Assembly (NCBI RefSeq): GCF_003966735.1
Contig: NZ_AP017378.1
Coordinates: forward strand, 1,783,501 to 1,847,500
DNA from: Desulfovibrio ferrophilus
GTDB lineage: Bacteria > Desulfobacterota > Desulfovibrionia > Desulfovibrionales > Desulfovibrionaceae
Reading direction: 5' to 3'
DNA: 64,000 bases
Below the pieces are notes generated by a model that made no database searches, was not told the origin of the DNA, and worked only from the letters and a program-made list of their open reading frames with translations. This document shows positions 1 to 9,551 of this stretch, piece by piece. Positions within the stretch are counted from its first letter, which is position 1. Each line of letters opens with the position of its first letter. The position numbers and the translations under genes are program-made.

Positions 1-336
1 GCCGAGGATTGGGAGGCGGGAACCGACCCGGCAATCATCAGCCGCCGCTTTCACCTGGGACTCATTCAGGGACTCGCCGACACGGCCCGGGCCTTTGCGG
101 ATGTCACGGGCATCTCCCATGTGGGCCTGTCCGGCGGGGTGATGCTCAACAAGACCTTGGCCGAAGGATTACCCCGAGCCCTGCGCAACCTCGGGCTCTC
201 GCCGCTCACCCATCGCGAACTCCCTCCGGGTGATGCCTGCATCTCGCTGGGGCAGGCGGCCTATGGGGTGCGCTTGCTGGAAAAAGACGACGACTTTCAG
301 GCCAGCAACACCTGCCTCTCCGCCACTGCCAAATAA
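1..336 (+). CDS. hypF: Carbamoyltransferase HypF, C-terminal fragment
   Basis: The frame is open from base 1, so only the last ~111 residues are seen; the 5' part lies off the left edge. HypF makes and transfers the carbamoyl group that becomes the cyanide ligand of [NiFe]-hydrogenases, together with HypE. The fragment carries the C-terminal YrdC/Kae1-like hallmark: an SGGVMLNKTL stretch followed by LPPGDACISLGQA, where HypF proteins usually have a similar PPNDGGISLGQA run. The protein ends in a short non-conserved tail. No other hyp gene is visible, and the following gene is unrelated. Family assignment rests on these C-terminal motifs only. Confidence 0.9.
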   Translation, partial: AEDWEAGTDPAIISRRFHLGLIQGLADTARAFADVTGISHVGLSGGVMLNKTLAEGLPRALRNLGLSPLTHRELPPGDACISLGQAAYGVRLLEKDDDFQASNTCLSATAK

Positions 337-414
337 CTCCCCCCAAACCTTTGAATTTTTCTCTTGTCAGTGGCATACTGGAGAGGCGTTTGGACTTCCA
401 ACCACTGAGCCGCC

Positions 415-1161
415 ATGTTTCGCTCTGTTGCCGTAGCACTATTCATCCTACTTACCGTCGGCTCTTGTGCACAAGCCGAGACCATCCGGCTGGCAACGCT
501 GGAATGGCCACCATACATTGGTCAGGAACTCGAGCAACAGGGATACGTGGCCGAGATAATCAGAACGGCATTCGCTCGCTCGGACATTGAGGTCGACCTG
601 ACATTCATGCCCTGGAAGCGAACAGTGGAAGAAACCCGCGTCGGTCGATTCCAGGGCTACGTTCCGGAGTACTTCAGCCAGGAGTTACGCAAAGATTTTG
701 TGTTTTCCATCCCCGTTCCCGGTGGTCCGCTGGTCCTGCTTGCCCGTCGAGGCAGCGGCATCAGCTACTCCACACTCAAGGACCTCACACCCTATCGTAT
801 CGGAATCGTAAAGGGTTATGTCAACACACGGGAATTCGATGCGGCCAGCTATCTGAACAAACAGCCGTTCGTAGATGACCTGACCAACCTGCGCATGCTC
901 CTGCGCAAACGGGTGGACCTCGTTACCATGGACCTACTTGTAGGGCTCTACCTTGCGCGCAAGCATCTGGGAGGCACAAGGGATATCGAAGCCCTCCAAC
1001 CAGCTCTGGAACACAAGCTGCTTTATCTCTGCTTCCCAAAAAGCAGGGACGACCACCTCCGGCTCCTGGTCGCCTTCAACTCGGGGATTACAGCCATGAT
1101 GGCCGATGGCACTCTTGCGGTCATCCAAGATCGGCACGGTTTCGTGCAGTCCGAGTGGTAA
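415..1161 (+). CDS. Periplasmic solute-binding protein (SBP_bac_3-like)
   Basis: 248 residues. Residues 1-21 form a signal peptide (hydrophobic core VALFILLTVGS, cleavage after CAQA). The mature start ETIRLATLEWPPYIG is typical of the family-3 amino-acid-type binding proteins, as are length and the late VKGYVNTREFD stretch. Family members bind amino acids or similar small ligands for ABC uptake, or act as sensors. No permease or ATPase gene is adjacent, so it may be an orphan binding protein or feed a system elsewhere. The ligand cannot be read from the sequence. The next gene is convergent. Confidence 0.75.
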   Translation: MFRSVAVALFILLTVGSCAQAETIRLATLEWPPYIGQELEQQGYVAEIIRTAFARSDIEVDLTFMPWKRTVEETRVGRFQGYVPEYFSQELRKDFVFSIPVPGGPLVLLARRGSGISYSTLKDLTPYRIGIVKGYVNTREFDAASYLNKQPFVDDLTNLRMLLRKRVDLVTMDLLVGLYLARKHLGGTRDIEALQPALEHKLLYLCFPKSRDDHLRLLVAFNSGITAMMADGTLAVIQDRHGFVQSEW

Positions 1162-1212
1162 CCCTCCTCCAGACGGGGCCCCGCCTTTGTTCCCCCGCTA
1201 TGGCTCGCGCTT

Positions 1213-1854
1213 CTAGAATCCAAAGAAGATGTAGTTGACCACGAAATGGGCAAAAATCAATGGCAGCACACTGCCAGTGCGCCACATGCCGACCATGAAG
1301 ACAGCACCGATCAGCCCCGTCGTTGCCACGGCGGCGACCCCCAATGACCAATGGATCATCCCGAAAACAATGGACGACACCGTAAAAACGACCCAGGTGG
1401 GCAGTCCTGCTCGGGTCAGTGCCGTAAAAGCCAGCCCTCGGAAGATCAACTCCTCCAGTACTCCGGTCATAAACAACCCGAAATGCAGATCAACCCAGCC
1501 CAGAACGCTCCCGTCAGGGGCCGAGGGAATGCCCCCCAGCCCTTCCGACGGCAATAGAATGGTAAACAGCGGCAGCCCATACTGATCCAGCAACGTCCCA
1601 AGCACACTCATGCCAAGCCCGTAGTAAATCAGCAAAATAGCGGGCAATCGGGCAATACCAAAATCAGCCCAGGCCAATCGTCCTGAAAGGCAAACGGCAA
1701 TGATCACCAGCAAAGGCAAAGCCTTGGCGAATCCATAGTCAATGGTAACCCATGCGGCGAAGTCCTTGACGTAGATATTGGCAAAGTCATTCAGTAAAAA
1801 AGGAATGGTCAGCCCAGCATACAACCCCAGCATCCATCCAGCACCCCTGGCCAT
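1213..1854 (-). CDS. CPBP-family intramembrane metalloprotease
   Basis: 213 residues with several hydrophobic segments. The three signature blocks of the CPBP (Abi/CAAX protease) family are present in order: EELIFRG with Glu134, Glu135 and Arg139; FGMIHW with His168; and HFVVN with His203 and Asn207. These residues form the membrane-embedded metal site in family members such as Rce1. The start is supported by an AGGAGG ribosome site 5 bases upstream of the ATG at 1854. It stands alone, convergent with the solute-binding protein and divergent from the large dehydrogenase. Substrate unknown; bacterial members range from CAAX-like proteases to bacteriocin immunity proteins. Confidence 0.85.
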   Translation of the reverse strand: MARGAGWMLGLYAGLTIPFLLNDFANIYVKDFAAWVTIDYGFAKALPLLVIIAVCLSGRLAWADFGIARLPAILLIYYGLGMSVLGTLLDQYGLPLFTILLPSEGLGGIPSAPDGSVLGWVDLHFGLFMTGVLEELIFRGLAFTALTRAGLPTWVVFTVSSIVFGMIHWSLGVAAVATTGLIGAVFMVGMWRTGSVLPLIFAHFVVNYIFFGF

Positions 1855-2032
1855 ACTCCCTCCTCATGATCGATATTTGGAGAATATCTATAATCATCAT
1901 ACAGTTTTTTCTCCTTGGCGGTCCATGCCGAGTTGATCGTCGCTCACTGCCCAGCCAAGACTTGCCATCCATTGCCACCCATCATATATTACTCGGCTCA
2001 GCAACAAATAAGACTTAGGTTGGTTTCCGCAT

Positions 2033-5000
2033 ATGCCCTACAAAGGCCCCCACATTTCCATCTCCGCCGATCCCTTGGTAGAAAGGGTGCTCGGCGTTCC
2101 CGACGACGAATTCAAAGCCTGGCCCGAACACGTTCGCGAGGCCGCTTTGGACCTGACCGCAGAGCTTTTTCTGATCCGCTACAATCCGTTCATCGATCCA
2201 GACACGGTCTGGCAGAGCGTACAGACATCCTTTGCACAGACCAAACTTGCCATGGCCGAAGAGTACTCCTCTGCCATTGCCACGGGCATGTTCCGTTTCT
2301 GGAATCGCTTCCGCGATGACCAAAAGTTCAAGGACGAGGTCATCAAGAGACTGCAGCAGATCTTGCCCGAGGAATCCATCGACAAGCGCCCCAATTCACG
2401 AGTGGAATGCGCCACCGACGCCACCGACCTGCGCATGGAACTGCCGCTGCTGGTGTTGTTGCCCGAAACCACGGCCCACATTCGCGACATCGTGCGCCTG
2501 GCACGCGAGATGAATTTCTCCCTGATCCCTCGCGGAGGCGGTTCCGGCCTGACCGGCGGAGCCATCCCCGGCGACCGGCGCTCCATTGTGCTGTCCATGG
2601 CCAAACTGGATAGCATTCTGTCCGTGGACACTGATGAAATGGTGCTCTGCACCCAGGGCGGCGTGATCACTCTGGATGCCATCAACGCAGCAGCCAAAAA
2701 GAATATGCTGTTCACCGTGGACCCGGCATCCAAGGCCGCATCCAGCATTGGTGGCAACATTTCGGAAAACTCCGGCGGCCCCTTCGCCTTTGAATACGGC
2801 ACCACCATCGACAACATTCTGTCCTACAAGATGGTCACTCCTGATGGAGACCTGATCGAGGTCCGCCGTGTGGATCACCCGCGTCACAAGATCATGCCCG
2901 GCGAAACCGCAATCTTCGAGATTCTGGACGAGGAAGGCAAGGTCAAGGACGTGATCAAACTGGGCGGCAACGAACTGCGCGCCAAAGGTCTGGGCAAGGA
3001 CGTCACCGACAAATTCCTGGGTGGACTGCCCGGCGTGCAAAAGGAAGGCGTGGACGGCATCATCACCGAAGGCTGTTTCACCCTGCATCCCGTGCAGGCT
3101 CACTCGCGCGTGCTGTGCCTGGAATTCTTCGGTCGCACCATGCGCCCGGCCATGCAGGTCATCAAGGATATCGTGGGCCTCAGAGACACCATCCGCGAAC
3201 AGGGCGATCTGGTAAAAATCTCCGCGCTGGAAGAATTCGGCATCAAATACGTCCAGGCCATCGAGTACAAGAAAAAATCCAGCCGCTACGAAGGAGAGCC
3301 CATCAGCGTGCTCATCCTGCAGTTGGATTCCCAGGATCAGGACGCGCTGGACCAGGCGGTTCAGGCCATTGTGGATATCGCCGAGCCATACGAAAACGTG
3401 GATGTTTTCGCGGCCAGCAACCCAGCCGAGGCCGAATATTTCTGGGAAGACAGACACAAGCTGTCCGCCATCTCCAAACGCACTTCTGGCTTCAAAATCA
3501 ACGAAGACGTAGTCATACCCATTGGAGTCATCCCCCAGTTCTCGGACTTTCTGGAGGCCCAGAACCTGTACTACATGGCCGTGGCCTATCGAGCTGCGCT
3601 GCAGGATGTGGGACGCCTCCAGGGCTTCGGCGTACAGGACAAATTCATCAACATGGAATTCACCTATGCCTCACGCATCATCAACGGTGAGGTAACCACC
3701 GCCGAGATCAGCGACGAGGAACTGGGAGTCCAGGCCTACTATTTCTTCCGCGACCTGAAATCCCGCTACTCGGACCTGTCCGAGAAGCTTGATGGCATCT
3801 ACGAAAACATTGGTGCCACACGCATCATCATCGCCAATCACATGCACGCAGGCGATGGCAACTGCCACGTCAACCTGCCTGTGAACTCCAACGACCCCGA
3901 AATGATGCGTCTGGCCGAAGAGGCCGTGCACAAAATCTCGGCCAGAGTCGGTGAACTGGGTGGCGTGGTTTCCGGCGAGCACGGCATTGGCATCACCAAA
4001 ATCGGTTTCCTGCCCGAGGCCAAAATCAAGGCGCTGGCAGCCTACAAACAGATTGTGGATCCGCACAACATCCTGAACCCGGGCAAACTGGTCAAGCGAG
4101 AGCTGCCGGTCACCCCGTACACCTTCTCTTTCAACAAGCTCATCGGCGATCTGGCCAAAACCGGACTTGCCGACCGCAAACGGTTGATGAGTCTGCTGAC
4201 CAATGTGCAGACCTGCACCCGCTGCGGCAAATGTAAATACGTCTGCCCCATGTATTCACCCACGCGCTCGCTGATTCACCACCCGCGCAACAAGAACATC
4301 AGCCTGGGCGCCATCATCGAAGCCATCTACTATTCATTGGTCGTCAGTGGCGAACCCGACGAAAGCCTGATGCGACAGCTTCGCGACCTGATGGACCACT
4401 GCACGGCCTGCGGCAAGTGCATGAGCGTCTGCCCCGTGAAGATCAACACCCCGGAAGTCACACTCCATATGCGCACCTTCCTGGAGGAAAAAGGCGCGGG
4501 CGGGCATCCCCTGAAATCCCACATTCTGCATTACCTGACAGGCGATCCGGTCAAGCGCGTTCCTCGTGCCGCCAAATTCGCAGCCATGGGACAGGCCGTG
4601 GGCAATCGTGCCGTGGGCCTTATCCCGGCTCCGTGGCGCAAACGTGCCCAAAGCCCCATTTTCCAAGGCAAGGGTCCGGCTCTCGGCTTCAAGAACCTGT
4701 CCGAGGTTCTTCACCTGGACAAGGGCAGCCTCTTCGCCCCTGCGGGCAAGGCCGGTGGCACGGTCTTCTATTTCCCGGGTTGCGGAGCCAGCCTCTTCAC
4801 CCGGACCATCGGCATGGCCGGTTTGTATCTGTTGCTCAAGTCCCGAACCCGGGTCATCCTGCCGCCCGAGCACATGTGCTGCGGCTATCCTCTTCTGGCC
4901 AGTGGCTGCGAGGAAGCTTTCAACACCAACCGCTCGCGCAACATGGATCGCCTTTCGGATCTGGTCCACAACGCCGCCCAATCAGGCTTCACGCCTCATC

Positions 5001-5581
5001 ACGTGCTGACCTCATGCGGCACCTGCCGCGAGGCCCTGTCCGAGTACCATCTGGACACCTTCACCACGCCCATGGCGCACATGGATGTGACCCAATACAT
5101 CCTCGAAAACACCCCCGGCCTGAACCTGACAGGCAAAGGACCACTGCTGTATCACTCGGCCTGTCACGCAGAGTGGTCCGGAGTCCCGGCCTCCAAGGCT
5201 GGCGCGGCCTACGCCAAGGCCCTGACCAAACTGACCGGACAGGATGTGAACCTGAGCCCTGGTTGCTGCGGCGAATCCGGTATGGGGGCGTTGACGACTC
5301 CGGCCATTTACAATCGTTTGCGTGCCCAGAAACAGATGGTTCTCAAGGAAGAACTGCCGGGCTATGACGAGAAAAGTCCCGTGCTGGTTGGCTGTCCATC
5401 CTGCCGCGTGGGCATCTCCCGCAGCCTGATCGCCCTGAACGAGCATCGCGCCGTACTGCATACCCTTGAGTATCTGGCCGAGTTGGCAGGTGGCCCCAAA
5501 TGGAAAAAGGAACTGCTGACTGCCCTGAAGAATGGCGAGTCCACCACTGACGGACGCACTGTCTCTCTGAAAGAGGACTAG
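2033..5581 (+). CDS. Giant FAD / 4Fe-4S / CCG-domain dehydrogenase (D-lactate or glycolate dehydrogenase-like)
   Basis: 1182 residues. The FAD-binding PCMH domain has RGGGSGLTGGAIPG near residues 168-181. The FAD-oxidase C-terminal domain carries HMHAGDGNCHVN near 603 and SGEHGIGITK near 647. Two ferredoxin-type motifs follow (CTRCGKCKYVCP near 726, CTACGKCMSVCP near 790), then two cysteine-rich CCG domains (CCGYP near 949; CCGESGMG near 1078; GCPSC near 1120), as in heterodisulfide-reductase-type subunits. The layout fuses GlcD-type, ferredoxin and GlpC-type parts into one chain, as in Desulfovibrio lactate-utilisation enzymes. A likely role is oxidation of a 2-hydroxyacid and passing electrons to membrane carriers. 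The exact substrate is not determined. It is followed after 10 bases by ruvX. Confidence 0.9.
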   Translation: MPYKGPHISISADPLVERVLGVPDDEFKAWPEHVREAALDLTAELFLIRYNPFIDPDTVWQSVQTSFAQTKLAMAEEYSSAIATGMFRFWNRFRDDQKFKDEVIKRLQQILPEESIDKRPNSRVECATDATDLRMELPLLVLLPETTAHIRDIVRLAREMNFSLIPRGGGSGLTGGAIPGDRRSIVLSMAKLDSILSVDTDEMVLCTQGGVITLDAINAAAKKNMLFTVDPASKAASSIGGNISENSGGPFAFEYGTTIDNILSYKMVTPDGDLIEVRRVDHPRHKIMPGETAIFEILDEEGKVKDVIKLGGNELRAKGLGKDVTDKFLGGLPGVQKEGVDGIITEGCFTLHPVQAHSRVLCLEFFGRTMRPAMQVIKDIVGLRDTIREQGDLVKISALEEFGIKYVQAIEYKKKSSRYEGEPISVLILQLDSQDQDALDQAVQAIVDIAEPYENVDVFAASNPAEAEYFWEDRHKLSAISKRTSGFKINEDVVIPIGVIPQFSDFLEAQNLYYMAVAYRAALQDVGRLQGFGVQDKFINMEFTYASRIINGEVTTAEISDEELGVQAYYFFRDLKSRYSDLSEKLDGIYENIGATRIIIANHMHAGDGNCHVNLPVNSNDPEMMRLAEEAVHKISARVGELGGVVSGEHGIGITKIGFLPEAKIKALAAYKQIVDPHNILNPGKLVKRELPVTPYTFSFNKLIGDLAKTGLADRKRLMSLLTNVQTCTRCGKCKYVCPMYSPTRSLIHHPRNKNISLGAIIEAIYYSLVVSGEPDESLMRQLRDLMDHCTACGKCMSVCPVKINTPEVTLHMRTFLEEKGAGGHPLKSHILHYLTGDPVKRVPRAAKFAAMGQAVGNRAVGLIPAPWRKRAQSPIFQGKGPALGFKNLSEVLHLDKGSLFAPAGKAGGTVFYFPGCGASLFTRTIGMAGLYLLLKSRTRVILPPEHMCCGYPLLASGCEEAFNTNRSRNMDRLSDLVHNAAQSGFTPHHVLTSCGTCREALSEYHLDTFTTPMAHMDVTQYILENTPGLNLTGKGPLLYHSACHAEWSGVPASKAGAAYAKALTKLTGQDVNLSPGCCGESGMGALTTPAIYNRLRAQKQMVLKEELPGYDEKSPVLVGCPSCRVGISRSLIALNEHRAVLHTLEYLAELAGGPKWKKELLTALKNGESTTDGRTVSLKED

Positions 5582-5591
5582 ACGGGGCACT

Positions 5592-6023
5592 ATGCGTATT
5601 CTTGGTATCGACTTCGGTCTGAAGCGTGTGGGACTGGCCCTGACCGACCCTCTGGGGACCATGGCCTTTCCGTACAAAACCCTTGTACGGACAACTCGCG
5701 ACGCACTTTTTGCCGAGCTAGCGACAATCATCGAGACCGAAGCCGTTGAAAGAATTGCGGTGGGTCTGCCCCTGAACATGGACGGCAGCGACTCCATGAC
5801 GACCCGGCAGGCCCGCAATTTCGCTCAGAGCCTGGGCAGACGGACTGAGGTCTCCATCCACTTGGTGGATGAACGACTTTCGTCTGCAGCTGCCGAGGAA
5901 GAGCTCATCGAAGCCGGGATGATCAAACGTAGCAAACGCAAGGAAGTCCTGGACCAACAGGCTGCGGTTCGCATCCTGGAAACCTGGCTCGTCCAATGGA
6001 AACGTGGGGATTGGCAGACATGA
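5592..6023 (+). CDS. ruvX: Putative pre-16S rRNA nuclease / Holliday-junction resolvase-like RuvX
   Basis: 143 residues, the usual length for YqgF/RuvX. The RNase-H-like fold is marked by the N-terminal GIDFGLKRVGLAL strand with the first catalytic Asp at residue 6, the DERLSS motif in the middle, and the DQQAAVRIL helix at the C-terminus with the last catalytic Asp. In E. coli the family acts in 5' maturation of 16S rRNA. The gene starts 10 bases after the dehydrogenase and overlaps mltG by ATGA, an order (ruvX then mltG) seen in many bacteria. Confidence 0.93.
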   Translation: MRILGIDFGLKRVGLALTDPLGTMAFPYKTLVRTTRDALFAELATIIETEAVERIAVGLPLNMDGSDSMTTRQARNFAQSLGRRTEVSIHLVDERLSSAAAEEELIEAGMIKRSKRKEVLDQQAAVRILETWLVQWKRGDWQT

Positions 6024-7048
6024 AACCTGGCCTGAAAACCCTCTATTACACGTTGGCTGCCGGAATCCTGTTTTTTGTGGCGATCAGCACCTTCCTTACC
6101 TGGCAGGCTCACGACTTCCTGAATACCCCGCCAGAGACGTATGGCCGCGAGATCGTACTCGACATCCAGCCGGGCAGTACCTTTGATGCGGTTGCCCGAA
6201 CCCTCCGGGATAAAGGGTTAATCACCAACTTTAAAAAGTTCAGGATGCTGGCCCGATGGGAAGAAAAACTCGGGTCCATCAAGGCCGGTGAATTCCGTTT
6301 GAATACCAGCTGGACACCGATCCAGATACTGGACGCCATCACAGCGGGCCAAGCCATGCTGCACAAGCTGTTCATCCCCGAGGGCCTGACCTGGTGGCAA
6401 ATCGGTCGTCTGGTGGACGAATCCGGTCTTGCAAGCTTCGAGAGCTTTGAAAAGGCCGTACACGACAAGTCCTTGCTCGCAAAATTCAACATCCCCTTTG
6501 ACAACGCCGAAGGATTCCTTTTCCCCGACACCTACCACCTTCCACGCCCACGCGGGAAAAATGCCGAACCTCTCGTACGGGCCATGCTTTCGGCCTTTTG
6601 GCGGCATGCAGGCAACAAGATCTGGCCAACCGATCGACCCAAGCCCAAGGAACTGGCCCGGGTTATGATTCTGGCCTCCATGGTGGAAAAAGAGACCGGA
6701 GCCGATGCCGAACGCGAACGCATCGCCGGAGTGTATGCCAATCGCATCGAAAAGCGCATGCTCCTGCAATGCGACCCCACAGTCATCTATGGCCTGGGCA
6801 CCGCCTTCGACGGCAACCTGAAGCGTACGCATCTGAAAGACAAAACCAACCTCTACAATACCTATGCCCGGCGCGGCTTGCCACCGGGCCCCATCTGCTC
6901 TCCAGGATTTCGTTCTCTGGAGGCAGCAGATGCTCCAGAAAAGCATAGACTCCTATATTTTGTCTCCAAGGGTGATGGTACACACCAATTCAGCAGCTCA
7001 CTGAAAGAACACAACAGTGCCGTCCGGAAGTACCAGCTCCGCCGCTAA
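6020..7048 (+). CDS. mltG: Endolytic murein transglycosylase MltG
   Basis: 342 residues from the ATG at 6020, which overlaps the ruvX stop as ATGA; an upstream in-frame ATG at 5996 would overlap more and lacks a better ribosome site. One N-terminal membrane helix (YYTLAAGILFFVAISTFL) is followed by a LysM-like region and the YceG domain. The catalytic Glu lies in MVEKETGA, followed by ERIAGVYANRI and QCDPTVIYGLG; the C-terminal NTYARRGLPPGPICSPG is a family signature. MltG cleaves nascent glycan strands in the periplasm and sets their length. All expected motifs are intact. Confidence 0.95.
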   Translation: MKPGLKTLYYTLAAGILFFVAISTFLTWQAHDFLNTPPETYGREIVLDIQPGSTFDAVARTLRDKGLITNFKKFRMLARWEEKLGSIKAGEFRLNTSWTPIQILDAITAGQAMLHKLFIPEGLTWWQIGRLVDESGLASFESFEKAVHDKSLLAKFNIPFDNAEGFLFPDTYHLPRPRGKNAEPLVRAMLSAFWRHAGNKIWPTDRPKPKELARVMILASMVEKETGADAERERIAGVYANRIEKRMLLQCDPTVIYGLGTAFDGNLKRTHLKDKTNLYNTYARRGLPPGPICSPGFRSLEAADAPEKHRLLYFVSKGDGTHQFSSSLKEHNSAVRKYQLRR

Positions 7049-7255
7049 CCCACTGGTGCATTGCTACCGCCTGCCCGAACCATCCCTCCGCCCACCGAAA
7101 CCCCCTGTACTCTTTTTTTCTGAGGGGTTATCCTTTTGCTTTATATAGCCAAGCATATTTTCCGATAAATCTAATCGGATAATCATTGCGCACGCAACGC
7201 AATGTGGTTATATAATGAGATAGCCCCCCCTTTCCACCTGTAGCCAGGAGGCGTC

Positions 7256-9511
7256 ATGAGGAATTCCATCGTCGTCAAGATGATCGGCGCAGTGGCTCTG
7301 GCCCTTGTTCTTGAAGGTATCTTCTTCTATTTCTACCTGTCATTCGACTTCCGGCAATTCTCTGCTGAGCGCGCCGAAAAGACGAAGGAATTCATCTATC
7401 AGGAAGAACAGTACAGTCTGCGTGATGTCGTGCAAATGGCGTACACCATGGCCGAAAAGTTCCACGAACAATCGCTGGATGTTGAAAGCCTGAAGATGCA
7501 AAAGGCCCAGCAATTGAAGATGATTGTGGACTCGACAAGCAGCCTGGTCACCAATCATTACAAGGAAATGAAGGGAGTCATCCCCGCGGCGGATCTGAAG
7601 GCCGAACTCAAGGCCCTCGTTTCCAGGATACGCTATGAAGGTGACAATTATCTCTGGATCAATGACACCGGGCCCAAGATGGTCATGCATCCCATCAAGC
7701 CGGCCCTCGACGGAAAGGATCTCTCCGATTTCAAGGATCCCAACGGCAAGAGATTGTTCGTTGAAATGGCCAAGGTTGCCAAGACCGATGCCGGAGAAGG
7801 CATGGTGGACTACCTGTGGTCCAAGCCCGGAGAAAGTGAACCCAAGCTCAAGGTCTCCTACGTCAAGCTCATTCCGGAATTGGGGTGGGTCATCGGCACC
7901 GGCGCCTGGGTCGAGGATATCACAGGAGAACTCAAGCAAGAGGCCCTGGAACAGATTGGCAAGATGCGTCTGGCTGATGGGAACTACCTGTGGGTCAATG
8001 ACGTCCATCCGCGCATGATCATGCATCCCATCAAGCCTGCCTTGAACGGTCAGGACCTCTCGGACTTCAAGGACCCCAAGGGCAAGAGGCTCTTCGTGGA
8101 AATGGCGCAACAGGCAAAGGAAAAGGGCGAAGGTTTTGTTGAATACGTTTGGGGCAAGCCCGGAAAGGACGGAGACTTCCCGAAGCTCTCCTACGTCAAG
8201 CTGTTCAAGCCCTGGGGCTGGGTCATCGGCATGGGCGTCTACATGGACGAAGTGGAAACCACAGTCCAGACCGAGCGCGAAGCCTTTGACAAGGCCATCA
8301 GCAGCCTGCTGAACAATGCTGCCTTCTTCGGCGGTCTGTTCGTCATCCTGTGTATCGTCGCCATGAGTTTCTTCATGCGCCAGGGCTTGAAGAAGCCTCT
8401 GGACACCGTCGTCACCTATGCAGGCCATGTGGCCCAAGGCGACCTGGACGCAAGCATGAGTGGAAACTTCAAGGGTGAAGTGCTGAAGCTCAAGGACGCC
8501 ATTGAAGCCATGGTGGAAAGCTTGAAGGCCAAGATGGGCGAAGCCGAAGCCAAGAGCGAAGAGGCGGCAAAGGAAGCTGAACGCGCTCGCGTCGCCATGG
8601 GCGAGGCCGAAGCGGCCCAGCGCAAGGCAGAAACAGCCAAGCAGGAAGGAATGCTCGCTGCCGCAGGCACCCTGGACAGCATTGTGGCCCGTGTCTCCAC
8701 AGCCTCGGAGGAAATGTCCGCCCAGGCCGAAGAGATCAACAACGGCACCTCTCAGCAGAAGCAGCGCATCAGCGAAACCGCCACTGCCATGGAAGAGATG
8801 AACGCCACGGTTCTCGAAGTGGCTCGCAACGCCTCCAGCGCTGCGGAAAACGCCGAAGCAGCCAAGTCCAAGGCCGTCGAAGGCCGCGACGTGGTGGCCA
8901 AGTCCATCGAGGCCATCTCCACCATCCATGAAATGGCAATGATCCTCAAGGACGATATGGACCAGTTGGGTGGGCAGGCCGAAGCTATCGGCCAGATCAT
9001 GACCACCATTACGGATATTGCAGACCAGACCAACCTTCTGGCACTGAACGCTGCCATCGAGGCAGCACGGGCCGGCGATGCCGGGCGAGGATTCGCGGTT
9101 GTTGCGGATGAAGTCCGCAAGCTGGCCGAAAAGACCATGTCCGCAACCAAGGAAGTGGGCGATTCCATCACTGCCATTCAGGAATCCGCACGCAAGAATA
9201 CTGATAATGTGGACAAGGCTGTAACCGCAGTGGAGCGGGCCAACGAACTGGCCGACACCTCCGGCCAATCCCTGGAGGAAATCGTCGGACTGTCCGAAGG
9301 CACTGCCGATCAGGTCCGCAACATCGCCACTGCTTCCGAAGAGCAATCAGCAGCCAGTGAGGAGATCAACAGGGTGGTTGAGGAGATCGACGAGCTGTCG
9401 ACCAATATCTCCGAAGCCATGGATCAATCCTACCAAGCGCTGAATGAACTCGCCGGACAGGCCAGCGAACTCTCGGGCCTGATCCAGCAGATCAAGGACG
9501 AGAACTCATAA
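7256..9511 (+). CDS. Methyl-accepting chemotaxis protein with two tandem Cache_2 domains
   Basis: 751 residues. Residues ~10-32 form a membrane anchor. The periplasmic part holds two close copies of a Cache_2-type unit: [20 protein letters not shown] near residue 130 and [20 protein letters not shown] near 242, each followed by a [15 protein letters not shown] block and a GWVIG strand. A second membrane helix (~352-376) leads to HAMP and the signalling hairpin, with [21 protein letters not shown] near 590. It should sense small organic ligands and control CheA. A good AGGAGG site precedes the ATG by 5 bases. No che genes adjoin it. Confidence 0.95.
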   Translation: MRNSIVVKMIGAVALALVLEGIFFYFYLSFDFRQFSAERAEKTKEFIYQEEQYSLRDVVQMAYTMAEKFHEQSLDVESLKMQKAQQLKMIVDSTSSLVTNHYKEMKGVIPAADLKAELKALVSRIRYEGDNYLWINDTGPKMVMHPIKPALDGKDLSDFKDPNGKRLFVEMAKVAKTDAGEGMVDYLWSKPGESEPKLKVSYVKLIPELGWVIGTGAWVEDITGELKQEALEQIGKMRLADGNYLWVNDVHPRMIMHPIKPALNGQDLSDFKDPKGKRLFVEMAQQAKEKGEGFVEYVWGKPGKDGDFPKLSYVKLFKPWGWVIGMGVYMDEVETTVQTEREAFDKAISSLLNNAAFFGGLFVILCIVAMSFFMRQGLKKPLDTVVTYAGHVAQGDLDASMSGNFKGEVLKLKDAIEAMVESLKAKMGEAEAKSEEAAKEAERARVAMGEAEAAQRKAETAKQEGMLAAAGTLDSIVARVSTASEEMSAQAEEINNGTSQQKQRISETATAMEEMNATVLEVARNASSAAENAEAAKSKAVEGRDVVAKSIEAISTIHEMAMILKDDMDQLGGQAEAIGQIMTTITDIADQTNLLALNAAIEAARAGDAGRGFAVVADEVRKLAEKTMSATKEVGDSITAIQESARKNTDNVDKAVTAVERANELADTSGQSLEEIVGLSEGTADQVRNIATASEEQSAASEEINRVVEEIDELSTNISEAMDQSYQALNELAGQASELSGLIQQIKDENS

Positions 9512-9551
9512 ACAGCATCTGCACGCAAACATGAATCAGGGCGGAGTGGGC

